A DNA stretch of 54,563 nt from Thermoanaerobaculales bacterium (GTDB lineage Bacteria > Acidobacteriota > Thermoanaerobaculia > Thermoanaerobaculales > Sulfomarinibacteraceae): NCBI GenBank assembly GCA_029287235.1, contig JARFRM010000172.1, positions 1-54,563 on the forward strand, written 5' to 3'. The notes under the pieces were generated by a model. That model was not told the DNA's origin, ran no database searches, and was given only the letters and a program-made list of their open reading frames with translations. Below, in pieces: positions 33,370 to 42,791 of this stretch. The stretch's first letter is position 1. Each line of letters opens with the position of its first letter. A program made the position numbers and the translations under genes.

Positions 33370-36300
33370 ATGCGTCTTCTGACACCCTCTGTTCCTGCCG
33401 ATTACCGACACCGGTTCATCTGGACCGTTTTTCTTTTCTTCCTTGCCGCGGCTCCCATGGGGATGGCTCAGGCTCAGGAGAATGCCGACTGTCTCATGTG
33501 CCACGAGGATCCCGAGCTCGTCGGCGAATTGGGAGGTCAAGAACACCCGGTCCATGTCGATCCTGCGGCCTTCTCGGCGTCGGTCCACGGCGAGTTTGCG
33601 TGCATTGACTGCCACATGGATCTCGATGGAGTCGAGCTTCCCCACGATGAGGATCTCGAAGTCGTCGACTGCGCCATGTGCCACGATGACGTGGCGGAAG
33701 AGCACGAGTCCGGACCGCACGGGAAATGGGCTCGGGACCCGCTCTCACCTTCAGCCGCGTGCGGTTCCTGCCACGGCATACACTCGGTCTTGGCGGTCGA
33801 TGATCCGGAGTCCCCCGTGTCCTCGATGAAGGTCAACGATCTGTGCGCTCGTTGCCACAAGAGCGAGATCCGGCGGGTGGCGGCCAGTCCGCACGGTCAG
33901 CAGCGCCAGAACGGCCCGGCTGCGAGCTGCGCCGACTGCCACACCGGACACGCGATGGACGCTCCGAAAACAGAGGTTCAGCAGGTCGAAGTCTGCGGGC
34001 AGTGCCACGATCGGCAGGCGAGCGCGCATGCCATCAGTCTTCACGGACGCGCCTCGGCGGCCGGCGATGAACTGGCGCCGAGCTGCATCACCTGCCACGG
34101 TGGCCACGAAATCAAGAGGGGCAGCGATCCGACGTCGCCCACCGCAACCATGAATATCCCCCAGCTCTGCGGGACCTGTCACCACGAGGGCACCGAAGTC
34201 AGCATCGAGCATGACATTCCGCAGGACCGAATCTTCGAAAACTACTCTCAGTCGATCCACGGCGAGGGCCTGTTCATGAAGGGGCTCACGGTGACTGCGG
34301 TGTGCACCTCGTGTCATACCTCCCATATGATCCTCGAGCACACCGACCCGAGGTCGAGCATCGCTCGAGAGAACGTCGCCCAGACCTGCACCGTTTGCCA
34401 CGCCCGCATCGAAGAGGTGCATGTCAAGGTGGTCGAGGGACGATTGTGGGAAGAAAAGCCACACCAGATTCCATCGTGCGTGGAATGCCACCAACCGCAC
34501 GAGATCCGCAGCGAATCACTGTCCTCCATGGGGGCCGCCAACCGCGACTGCATGCGGTGCCACTCGGATCCCGATCTGATCATGGAGGGTGACGGAGATC
34601 CGGTTTCGCTCTATGTGGACGAATCCTCGTACAACGCGTCAAAGCACGCCGGGGTCGCTTGCGCCCAGTGCCACACGGAAGTCAACCCGCAGCTCGAGCG
34701 GTCGTGTGAAGCCATCGTCTCGGTGGTGGATTGTTCAACCTGCCATGCCGAACCGACACAGCAGTATCGGATGAGCGTACACGGCCTCCTGGCGGCTGAC
34801 GGTGATCCCGATGCGCCGACCTGTCTCGACTGCCACTCGAAGCATGCCACCGAAGACCTGCGGATGCCGACCTCACCGACCTATCCCAGAAATGTGCCGA
34901 AACTGTGCGGAAAATGTCATCGGCAAGGGGAAGCCGCCGCCAAACGAATGGAAACGACGCCTGCCGACATCGTGGAAAGCTACGCCATGAGCATCCACGG
35001 CAAGGGTCTCGTCGAGAGCGGGCTCGTGGTTTCGGCGACCTGCACCGACTGCCACACCGCCCACCACCCGCACACGGCCGAGCACGCTGACTCGACGGTT
35101 CACAAGAGCAACATCTCGGCCACCTGCGGCACCTGCCACCACGGCATCGAGGAGACCTTCCGCACGAGTGTCCACTGGACCGAAGATCCCGAGAAGGCTG
35201 ACGATTACCCGACCTGTGAGGACTGCCACAGCTCGCACACCATCGGTCGTACCGACGCCGAGGGCTTCCGGTTCACCATGATGAATCAGTGCGGCCGGTG
35301 CCACGAAGACGAAGCTGAGACCTTCTTCGATACCTATCACGGCAAGGTTTCGAGGCTCGGGTCCGAGGGCGCCGCCAAGTGCTACGATTGTCACGGCACC
35401 CACAACATTCTGCCCACGGACAACCCCGAGTCACGACTGAGTCGACGCAACGTGGTCGAGACCTGCGGTCAGTGCCACCCGCGCGCCCACCTCAAGTTTG
35501 CCGGCTATCTCAGCCACGCGACCCACCACGACAAGGACAAGTACCCCTTCCTGTTCTACTCCTTCTGGTTCATGACCGCGTTGTTGGTGGGAACCATGAC
35601 GTTCGCCATCCTCCACACAATGGCGTGGTTGTGGCGTTTGCTGCGGACGAAGGACCAGTGGATCCATCACAAGCTGGCCAAGGAGGAGCGTCTCTACCAG
35701 AGATTCAGCCGGGTTCATCGACTGATGCACCTGGTGATGCTGGTGAGCTTCTTCACCCTCGCTCTCACCGGGATGGCGCTCAAGTTCTCGTACATGACCT
35801 GGGCGCAGACCTTGTCGATCGTCATGGGTGGTTTCTACACCATGGGCATCCTGCATCGGATCGGCGCCATCGTCCTGATCACCCTCTTCGCCTACCACAT
35901 CACGCGGATTTTCGGCGGCAAGAGGGAGTCGGGCAAGAGCTGGTTCGGTTATATCTTCGACACCAACTCGCTGATGTTCAACTTCACCGACATCAAACAG
36001 GTTTTCCAGTCCATCAAGTGGTTCTTCGGTCGAGGCCCGAGGCCGCACTACGGTCGGTTCACCTACTGGGAGAAATTCGACTACTTCGCGGTCTTCTGGG
36101 GCGTGTTCGTCATCGGGTCGACGGGGCTTGTCCTCTGGTTCCCGGTCTTCTTCACCCGGATACTGCCGGGTTGGTCGGTCAACGTGGCGACCATCATTCA
36201 CTCGGATGAAGCGCTCCTTGCGGTCGCGTTCATCTTCACCATTCACTTCTTCAACACTCACTTCAGACCCGACAAGTTCCCCATGGACCCGGTGATCTTC

Positions 36301-36519
36301 ACCGGAAGGGTCTCTCTCGAGGAGCTGAGACACGACAAACCCGGCGAGTATGAAGAGTTGATGGCCAGCGCCAGCATCTCGGAGATCGAGGCCAAACTGG
36401 TCGACCCGGTGTCGAAGACCTGGGATCGGATCATCAGGATCTTCGGATTCACCGCGTTGGGCACGGGATTGACCCTGATTGCCCTGATCGTCTACGCCAT
36501 GCTCTTCGGATATCGATAG
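33370..36519 (+). CDS. Giant multiheme cytochrome c (23 CXXCH) fused to a cytochrome-b-like membrane domain
   Basis: The protein is 1049 residues from ATG 33370, which has AGGAGAGG upstream; the extra 28 residues of the longer frame precede a clear signal peptide. I count 23 CXXCH motifs between about residues 40 and 702, from CLMCH to CGQCH. The heme region contains an internal duplication: the stretch around YSQSIHGEGL with CTSCH, CTVCH and CVECH recurs as YAMSIHGKGL with CTDCH, CGTCH and CEDCH. About six membrane helices follow (about 720-1045), with paired histidines typical of diheme cytochrome b (VHRLMHLV, LHRIGA, FAYHITRIF, FTIHFFNTHF). The plan resembles Geobacter CbcL-type menaquinol oxidoreductases but with far more hemes. 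It would carry electrons between the quinone pool and the periplasm. Confidence 0.93.
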   Translation: MRLLTPSVPADYRHRFIWTVFLFFLAAAPMGMAQAQENADCLMCHEDPELVGELGGQEHPVHVDPAAFSASVHGEFACIDCHMDLDGVELPHDEDLEVVDCAMCHDDVAEEHESGPHGKWARDPLSPSAACGSCHGIHSVLAVDDPESPVSSMKVNDLCARCHKSEIRRVAASPHGQQRQNGPAASCADCHTGHAMDAPKTEVQQVEVCGQCHDRQASAHAISLHGRASAAGDELAPSCITCHGGHEIKRGSDPTSPTATMNIPQLCGTCHHEGTEVSIEHDIPQDRIFENYSQSIHGEGLFMKGLTVTAVCTSCHTSHMILEHTDPRSSIARENVAQTCTVCHARIEEVHVKVVEGRLWEEKPHQIPSCVECHQPHEIRSESLSSMGAANRDCMRCHSDPDLIMEGDGDPVSLYVDESSYNASKHAGVACAQCHTEVNPQLERSCEAIVSVVDCSTCHAEPTQQYRMSVHGLLAADGDPDAPTCLDCHSKHATEDLRMPTSPTYPRNVPKLCGKCHRQGEAAAKRMETTPADIVESYAMSIHGKGLVESGLVVSATCTDCHTAHHPHTAEHADSTVHKSNISATCGTCHHGIEETFRTSVHWTEDPEKADDYPTCEDCHSSHTIGRTDAEGFRFTMMNQCGRCHEDEAETFFDTYHGKVSRLGSEGAAKCYDCHGTHNILPTDNPESRLSRRNVVETCGQCHPRAHLKFAGYLSHATHHDKDKYPFLFYSFWFMTALLVGTMTFAILHTMAWLWRLLRTKDQWIHHKLAKEERLYQRFSRVHRLMHLVMLVSFFTLALTGMALKFSYMTWAQTLSIVMGGFYTMGILHRIGAIVLITLFAYHITRIFGGKRESGKSWFGYIFDTNSLMFNFTDIKQVFQSIKWFFGRGPRPHYGRFTYWEKFDYFAVFWGVFVIGSTGLVLWFPVFFTRILPGWSVNVATIIHSDEALLAVAFIFTIHFFNTHFRPDKFPMDPVIFTGRVSLEELRHDKPGEYEELMASASISEIEAKLVDPVSKTWDRIIRIFGFTALGTGLTLIALIVYAMLFGYR

Positions 36520-36614
36520 GGACAGGGGCGACAGGGATGGGCAAGCGCGGATTCACGGAATGAATCGCATGCCGTTGGTATTGAGATGTTCAGGCCGTCG
36601 ATGGGGAGATGAAT

Positions 36615-36995
36615 ATGCCGCTGACAGATAAGAGGATCGTGGTGGCCGAGGACGATCCGGACCAGATGGAATTCCTGACGACCATTCTCGCCGACCACGG
36701 CGCTAAGGTCTTCGAAGCCCAAAACGGTAATCAGGCGCTCCGGTTGGCGCGTGAGGTCGACCCCGATGTCGTCACACTTGACATTCAGATGCCGGGTATC
36801 GATGTCATGGAGGTCATTCGTCAGTTCAGCGAGGACGAGGAACTCATCGACATCGGCCTCTGCATCATCAGCGGGCGTCCCGAGTTGCGCCAGTTTCTCC
36901 TCGACAAGTTCTCCGGCCGTTGCCGTGCCTTCGTCGACAAACCCTACGAGCCATCCGAGGTGGTCGAGACCCTGACCCGGTTGATGAACGGCTGA
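36615..36995 (+). CDS. Stand-alone response-regulator receiver domain
   Basis: The 126-residue product is a single receiver (REC) domain with the acidic pair EDD (about residues 13-15), phospho-acceptor Asp in VTLDIQMPG (about 55) and Lys in FVDKPYEPSE (about 103). There is no output domain and no adjacent histidine kinase. ATG 36615 has GGGGAG at six bases; ATG 36609 is also in frame. It follows the 23-heme gene by 95 bases on the same strand, so it may be cotranscribed and could control electron transfer through protein contacts; this is inference. Confidence 0.88.
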   Translation: MPLTDKRIVVAEDDPDQMEFLTTILADHGAKVFEAQNGNQALRLAREVDPDVVTLDIQMPGIDVMEVIRQFSEDEELIDIGLCIISGRPELRQFLLDKFSGRCRAFVDKPYEPSEVVETLTRLMNG

Positions 36996-37007
36996 ACAAG
37001 GGTTCGC

Positions 37008-37898
37008 CTACCCAGGCTCGTCGAGATGCGCATCCTCGGCGCGGTTGTAGATCCAGGTCAGACCGACGGCAAAGATGGCGGCAATGATGCCGAGGGCGGC
37101 GTCGAAGAAGTGTGGCGCCGTGAGGGCCAACCTGATGAGCACCGTGGCCACCGCGAATCCGAAGTAACGAAAGACAACGGGGTAGGCGATGCTGGATCTC
37201 AGTGAAATGAGCACGATGAGAACATCGGCGAAGATCAGCAGGGTGTAGAAGATCTCGAAAAAGTGTTGCGACAGGGCGTTGAACAGGCTGCCCTCGATGG
37301 CGCCTTGATTCCAACTCGAAACAACCTGGATCCCGATGACGAAGAGGCTGGCGAGAAGGGTCAGCGCAATCAGTTTCTTCATCGCGACAAAACTCGACAG
37401 TTCGGTCAGGTCCTGAGTGATCGGCCGGTGCCGTTGCAGACGTGTGTAGAGCACGAGAACGGCGAAGATGGAGAGAGCACCGAAAGCGTCGGAGAGGATA
37501 TAGAGCACCTGGTGGCGGACCCCGTCGGACCATTCGATGGGTTCGGGGAATTTGGAGAGCTCCTTGAACGACTGGCGGACGAGGATCAGAGACATGATCT
37601 CGAGCTGTTTTCCCACCGCGGTGGCAACCGACTGGGCAAGGGCGAAGATCAGCGAGATGACCTCGGCCAGGAGGAGCAGAGTGAACGCCCAGATGATCGC
37701 ATCGAAGTGCTTGTCGGGGATGTGTTCAGCCACCTCGGCCGGCAACCAGCCTCGGCGATTGAACTCGATCACGACCATACCCATCAGAAAAACCAGGGTC
37801 AGAGCAGTTGCGATCGAGCGCTGAGTGGCCAGGTTCTCCCATTTCGACTCCAGGCTGTCAAAGATCGGCGATGTGCGATTGAGGATTCTTCCCGGCAT
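37008..37898 (-). CDS. Polytopic membrane protein, unknown function
   Basis: The 296-residue product has about seven hydrophobic segments (for example TALTLVFLMGMVVIEF, IIWAFTLLLLAEVISLIFALA and LIALTLLASLFVIGIQVV) and a short charged C-terminus. Its ATG at 37898 begins one base after the stop of the large ligase-GNAT gene, with GGAGAG upstream, so the two are coupled. No family is recognised. A transport or lipid-handling role linked to the upstream acyl ligase is possible but unproven. Confidence 0.7.
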   Translation of the reverse strand: MPGRILNRTSPIFDSLESKWENLATQRSIATALTLVFLMGMVVIEFNRRGWLPAEVAEHIPDKHFDAIIWAFTLLLLAEVISLIFALAQSVATAVGKQLEIMSLILVRQSFKELSKFPEPIEWSDGVRHQVLYILSDAFGALSIFAVLVLYTRLQRHRPITQDLTELSSFVAMKKLIALTLLASLFVIGIQVVSSWNQGAIEGSLFNALSQHFFEIFYTLLIFADVLIVLISLRSSIAYPVVFRYFGFAVATVLIRLALTAPHFFDAALGIIAAIFAVGLTWIYNRAEDAHLDEPG

Positions 37899-37899
37899 C

Positions 37900-40800
37900 C
37901 TACTCTCCGTCTTCGTTTTGGAGTGGTCGAACCAATCCTGCGTAGCGGCGTTCGACGGTGAATCCATAGCGGTAGAAGAACTGCGGTCGGAAAAAACCCG
38001 TGGTCAACCAGCGGAAGTTTCCGTCCTTGAGCCGGTTGGCGAGCTCCTCGATGAGGTGGCCGGCGACACCGAGTCCTCGTGCGGTCTCGGTGACCACAAC
38101 CTTGTCCAAGTGGGCTGTCTGAGCTTCGGGATCGACCTCGTAAAACAGCCCGCCGAGCAGGTGTCCGCGATCGGACACGGCGACCAGAAAACGGTGTTCC
38201 GGGCGAAATTGGACGGGGAGTTTGGCGGCCAGAAAGAGTCGGTGGAGCCGCGCTATCTCCTTGGGGCTCAGCGCATGCCGGATCGAATAGCTCCGCCCAT
38301 CGGGATCCTCGAAGCTGACGACCATCTCGCTGTGCTGGACGCCGCTGGCGAATGAGGCCACGTACTCGGTCTCATCCTCGGGTCGGAGATGGGGGTAGGA
38401 GAGACGGGCCAGAAAGTAGTCGTGTTCAGGGTCGAGATCGAGCTTGGCGCGGAGATCGGCCACCGCCGAGCTGAGATCATCAGTCACAATGGCGCCGGAA
38501 CGGAGCGCGGCGATGATGTCCTCGAGGCCGTCGGCGAGGGCGGTGGGGGAGTGCCTGAGGACAGTCTCCTTGAAAAACCGCGCCCGGCTTTCCGGGTAGG
38601 ATTCGCGGAGCTCGGCGAGCCGGTAGGTTTCATAGAGCTCCTGCAGAGTCCGGGCACGAATGGTGTGGGTCGCATCGGGCGCCAACCGGTCCCACTTCCG
38701 GAAACGTTTCGCTGCGAAGAAGAGTCGTCTCGGCAGGAAACCGCGAACTGCGACAACCTCGAGATAGCGCTCGAGATCGGCGGCCCAGTCGCATTCGGTG
38801 GTTCGGGCTTCTTCGAGGACCTCTCCCAGGAGGGTCGTCCCTTCTTCTTCGCCGACGACTTCGAGGACCGATGAGAAGACCACATCCCAGCGGACGATCC
38901 CCTCGAGTTCGGGATTCATGCTCTCGATCGGAAGGATGAGCCGGTCTCTAAAGCTCTGGAGCATCTCGAGCATCGAGCTGAAGCCGGTCCGGGCGGCGAT
39001 GGAGACAAGCCGGGCGCCGGCGTGATAGTCGTGGGTTGGAACGATGACGTTGCCGGGCGCCGGGTCCGAAACCATCAGCCGACGACCGGTGCGTTCCCAG
39101 AAGTCGACATAGGCCGACATGGAGCTCCAAGCGGCAAAGGGCCACAGGGCCGCCAACCTCTCCCGATCGAGCTCCTTCCGCGACAGCCTCGCGATGGCCC
39201 GATCCAGGGTCTCGCCCGGGATGAACTCCTCGGTCCACAGTCCGTGCTCGGGCCAGTAGCCGCCGAAATCCTCCACCAGTGGTCCTCGATTGATCTCCTC
39301 GGAGCAGATGACCAGCCAATCGATCTCCTCGAGGACCTCTTTCTCCTCGAGATCCCGATTGAGATTGATCGCGAGATCGAATCGGCCCCGGTTGCGGGTC
39401 TTGACCGCCATTCGGAAAACCGACTTGCCGTGTTCGGTGCCGAGATGCCGTATCCACACACCTCCGGGCAGGATATCGTCGAGACGGACCGCGGCGCCGC
39501 GGGAAAAGAGGAAGATCCCCTCCTGGAGCATGGTGGTGCTTTTGATGGCGGCCAGGAGTCGGCGCCGGGCCTCCTCATCGACGTCGTCGGCGAACTCCAC
39601 GACATCGTCCCAGCGGTATTCGAGGCCGGTTTCGGGATCGACGGCGATCCGCGTCGGGCGACCGAGCCAGTGGCGGAAGCCGTCGCCGAGTTGGGTGAGC
39701 GCCTGCCGCGCGAGGCGGGTTCCGTCCGGGGTCGGGGCGGCGATGCTCATGCGGGTGATGAAGGCCCGGAGCTGTCTGAATCGGGCGGGGTGGGCGGCGC
39801 CATACTCGGCGAGGAAACCAAGCATGGAGACCGCGGTCGAGGCGGCCTCCGGACTCTCGGTTCCGAGTCGGAACCGCTCTTCGGTTTCCACGACGAGCGC
39901 TCGGATCGTTTCGGGGGAAAGCTCGTGCTCGTTGAGGGCGGCCCTGATGGGCCCGGCAAAGAGATCGGGGTTGGCGTCGAGGAAGGCTCGAAGAGTGTGG
40001 GGGTAGATCGACGGTCGTTCGGCGAAGGTCAGGACCCGGAAGGCGTGCTGCGCCACGTCGGGGAGGGCCCCGGATGCGGCGTGACGGAGGATGTTCAAGG
40101 TGGTGTCGGTGAGCGCGCCTTCGCCGTGCTCGACCTCATGCTCGAGGATCGTCACGGCCGACTCGCCGGTTTCGGGATCTCTCGAGTGGATGAGGTGGGC
40201 CGCGTGGTGGAGATCCATCAATCCGATCTCCGGATGCTGAGCAACAGCGGCCGCGGTCCTCCGGTTCTGATCGCTCACTTCGGTAACGCAGACCCGCCGG
40301 CGCCACTGGATCCTCGACTCGCGGAGACGCCGGCGATCCCGGTGCTCGACCTCGAGAGGCGCGAAGGAAACCAACTCGTCATTGCCCAACCAGAGAAGGG
40401 GAGTCGACAACAACACCCCGACATCCAGGGGTCCTCGTCCACTGACCCCGTAGGCCACCGAGCCGACCTGGATCTCCCCCTCGGTAAGCTGACGGATCGT
40501 GATGGGCGTTCCGATTGTGCCCAGCGTGAGGCGATCCCCGTCGACCTCGAGCTCCTGGGTGGTGATCCCGATGGCCTGAAAGAGCCAGTTTGGAACGGTG
40601 ATGTTGGCGCCGCCGACGGACAGGGTGGTGCGTCGGTAGAGCAACTTGATGATGTCGGCGAAACCGCGTTCGATGATTTTGCGTCGGAAGGTGCCCTTGG
40701 GGGTGAGCTCGCCGTGATCCAGATCGAAGTCCCGATCGATGACGGCAAAGTCGATGATCCGTTCAAAAGGGGCAAGGAACGCATTGGCGCTGACCACCAG

Positions 40801-42660
40801 CGAGCGGTAGTGAGCCTTGAGTTCGCTCGAGCTGAGGGAGGCGAGATCGACCTCTTCGAACTTGTAGTTGGGATAGATGAGGGCGGTGTTGTACGGCCGA
40901 TGGTCGCCGACCAGGAAGATTCTGGCCACCGATTCAAAATCGCGAAAAAGGTTTTCGACCTTCTGCGGCGCGATGGTTTGCCCCTTGACGTTCTTGTAGA
41001 TCTCCTTCTTGCGGTCAACCATGTGAAATTGGCCGTTGGCGTCGCGCCCCATGAGGTCGCCGGTGTGAAACCAGCCATCATCGTCGAACGAGGGTCGGCC
41101 TTCGGGGTCCTTGAGGTAGCCGATCATGACGTATGGGCCGCGGATCACCAGCTCTCCATCACCGGCGAGTTCGGCTTCGATCCCCGGCAGGGGAGTGCCG
41201 AGGGAGTTCTCGACATAGCCGCCGGGGACGGTCATGGTTATTCCGCCGGTGGCCTCGGTCATGCCGAAACCGCTCATGAGCTCGACCCCGTACCGTTGGA
41301 AGAAGCGGAAGATTTCGGGGTCGAGATAGCCGGCCGCCGAGAGTCCCCACCGGAGCTTGCCGCCGGTGACCCTGTCGACCGCCTTTTTGATCTGCGGATC
41401 GCCGGCGGTCTCGATGTCGACCTCCTGGCGGATCATTTCATGGAGTTGGATCCACTTCATGGGAATGCTGATGAAGACGGTGGGTTTGTAGGCCTGCATA
41501 TCGGCGACCAGGGAGTCGATGGAGGGGCTCTCGACGAATCGGTAGGTGGCGCCCCAGAAGATGCTGCCGCAGAGCTCCAGAAATCGGCCAAATGTGTGGA
41601 AGAGAGGGAGATAACTGAGGAATCGATCATCCTCGCCGATCTCGGGTAGGGCGAGGGCCCTGGCAAAACGCTTGAACACGATGTTTCGTTGGGAAAATCG
41701 GATGCCTTTCGGCCTGCCGGTGGTTCCTGAGGTGTACATGACGGTCGCGAGGTCGGAGATTCTGACCGTTGCTCGTCGCTCACCGAGCGTCTCGGAGGAA
41801 ACATCGCCGGCCCTGCTCAGTACGTCGTCGAAGGCCATCACGCCCCGCGTTGTCGCGGCCACACCGTCCATGACGACCACGTTGCTCAGCTCGGGCAGCC
41901 GCTCGCGGTTGGCCGCGATTTTCTTGAGCTGCACCGAGTCGGAGACGATGACGGTCCCCACACCGGCGTGTTCGAGTATGTAGCCGACCTCGGAATCGGT
42001 GGCGGTGGCCGGGATCATCACGTTGACGATGCCGGTGGTCAGGCAGGCGAGGTCGGTCAGCGCCATCTCGAGTCGGTTTTCCGAAAGGATGGCGACCGGA
42101 CGATCGCTGTTCGAGGCGGTGAGAGCGAGCAGGCCCCGGGCGATGAGGCCGACTCGACCGGCAACCTGGTGCCAGCTCACATGCCCGCCACCATTGGCTT
42201 CGGGGAGTTGGAACAGGGTTCGCGATCCATAACCGGCGACGCGTTGCTCGAAGAGCGGCCCGAAGCTGAAGTTGGATGCCTCCACAAGACGGAGAATCAG
42301 GTCGGACCACTGATCGACGGCGTCCGCTTCGACGATTCGATTGAGAAGAGTCGGGCGACGGATGGCGTCGAGGTACGACCATGCCTCCCAACGACGTTCG
42401 TCCTCGGGTCGTGGGTCGCCCGGTTGTTGGTAATCGATCAGCCGCTGACCGAGGGCGTGGAGAACCTCCAAATCGATGTGCTCGATGATCTCGTCCCCAA
42501 TGGTGCGGTTCTCGAGAATCTGGACCGCTCGCGCATCGGTCTCATCCCGGTGTCCCGGGATATCGTCGGCGAGAAGCGCCACCAGTTCACGGGCGGCGAC
42601 GGCGGGTTCGGTGTCGAGGAGATCGTCAAAGGGGTCGGACATGGCGTCGGTGCTGCTCAT
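37900..42660 (-). CDS. Large fusion: acyl-CoA ligase, helical region, kinase-like region and GNAT acetyltransferase
   Basis: The protein is 1586 residues from ATG 42660 (TGAGG upstream; longer frame to 42804). Residues about 1-130 are helical. About 135-700 form an AMP-binding acyl-CoA ligase: P-loop YTSGTTGRPKG (309-319), GFGMTEATGG, DGWFHTGDL and DRKKEIYKNVKGQ, of the long-chain type. About 760-1050 is helical and possibly HEAT-like. About 1060-1350 contains a segment that recalls the ABC1/UbiB or PEP-type kinase-like fold (WTEEFIPGETLDRAIARLS and VSDPAPGNVIV). The last 150 residues are a GNAT domain (KVVVTETARGLGVAGHLIEEL and FFYRYGF). Ligase and acyl-transfer domains in one chain suggest acylation of a macromolecule or lipid, by inference. 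Confidence 0.85.
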   Translation of the reverse strand: MSSTDAMSDPFDDLLDTEPAVAARELVALLADDIPGHRDETDARAVQILENRTIGDEIIEHIDLEVLHALGQRLIDYQQPGDPRPEDERRWEAWSYLDAIRRPTLLNRIVEADAVDQWSDLILRLVEASNFSFGPLFEQRVAGYGSRTLFQLPEANGGGHVSWHQVAGRVGLIARGLLALTASNSDRPVAILSENRLEMALTDLACLTTGIVNVMIPATATDSEVGYILEHAGVGTVIVSDSVQLKKIAANRERLPELSNVVVMDGVAATTRGVMAFDDVLSRAGDVSSETLGERRATVRISDLATVMYTSGTTGRPKGIRFSQRNIVFKRFARALALPEIGEDDRFLSYLPLFHTFGRFLELCGSIFWGATYRFVESPSIDSLVADMQAYKPTVFISIPMKWIQLHEMIRQEVDIETAGDPQIKKAVDRVTGGKLRWGLSAAGYLDPEIFRFFQRYGVELMSGFGMTEATGGITMTVPGGYVENSLGTPLPGIEAELAGDGELVIRGPYVMIGYLKDPEGRPSFDDDGWFHTGDLMGRDANGQFHMVDRKKEIYKNVKGQTIAPQKVENLFRDFESVARIFLVGDHRPYNTALIYPNYKFEEVDLASLSSSELKAHYRSLVVSANAFLAPFERIIDFAVIDRDFDLDHGELTPKGTFRRKIIERGFADIIKLLYRRTTLSVGGANITVPNWLFQAIGITTQELEVDGDRLTLGTIGTPITIRQLTEGEIQVGSVAYGVSGRGPLDVGVLLSTPLLWLGNDELVSFAPLEVEHRDRRRLRESRIQWRRRVCVTEVSDQNRRTAAAVAQHPEIGLMDLHHAAHLIHSRDPETGESAVTILEHEVEHGEGALTDTTLNILRHAASGALPDVAQHAFRVLTFAERPSIYPHTLRAFLDANPDLFAGPIRAALNEHELSPETIRALVVETEERFRLGTESPEAASTAVSMLGFLAEYGAAHPARFRQLRAFITRMSIAAPTPDGTRLARQALTQLGDGFRHWLGRPTRIAVDPETGLEYRWDDVVEFADDVDEEARRRLLAAIKSTTMLQEGIFLFSRGAAVRLDDILPGGVWIRHLGTEHGKSVFRMAVKTRNRGRFDLAINLNRDLEEKEVLEEIDWLVICSEEINRGPLVEDFGGYWPEHGLWTEEFIPGETLDRAIARLSRKELDRERLAALWPFAAWSSMSAYVDFWERTGRRLMVSDPAPGNVIVPTHDYHAGARLVSIAARTGFSSMLEMLQSFRDRLILPIESMNPELEGIVRWDVVFSSVLEVVGEEEGTTLLGEVLEEARTTECDWAADLERYLEVVAVRGFLPRRLFFAAKRFRKWDRLAPDATHTIRARTLQELYETYRLAELRESYPESRARFFKETVLRHSPTALADGLEDIIAALRSGAIVTDDLSSAVADLRAKLDLDPEHDYFLARLSYPHLRPEDETEYVASFASGVQHSEMVVSFEDPDGRSYSIRHALSPKEIARLHRLFLAAKLPVQFRPEHRFLVAVSDRGHLLGGLFYEVDPEAQTAHLDKVVVTETARGLGVAGHLIEELANRLKDGNFRWLTTGFFRPQFFYRYGFTVERRYAGLVRPLQNEDGE

Positions 42661-42711
42661 GAACCTCACTCTACCCGATTCCAGGGGTCGGTTTGCAGAG
42701 TGAACGCCGAC

Positions 42712-42744
42712 CCGGAGAATCGGTGCTGAAAAGCGATTCTTCGG
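42712..42744. promoter_or_regulatory. Hairpin-forming inverted repeat in divergent region
   Basis: CCGGAGAATCG (42712-42722) pairs with CGATTCTTCGG (42734-42744) over 11 bases with one G-T wobble and an 11-base loop. It lies between the divergent ligase-GNAT and hydrolase genes and lacks a T tract, so it is more likely an operator or leader structure than a terminator. Confidence 0.4.
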
Positions 42745-42791
42745 CCGGGCCCTGGCGCGGTCGTTGGGGAAGTGGTTCACTGGAATGCGCG

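Noticed and set aside
39022-41649. 875-residue open frame on the plus strand opposite the ligase-GNAT gene
   Set aside because: The minus strand carries clear acyl-ligase motifs at the same place; this frame is a GC-driven shadow with Gly/Asp-rich text.
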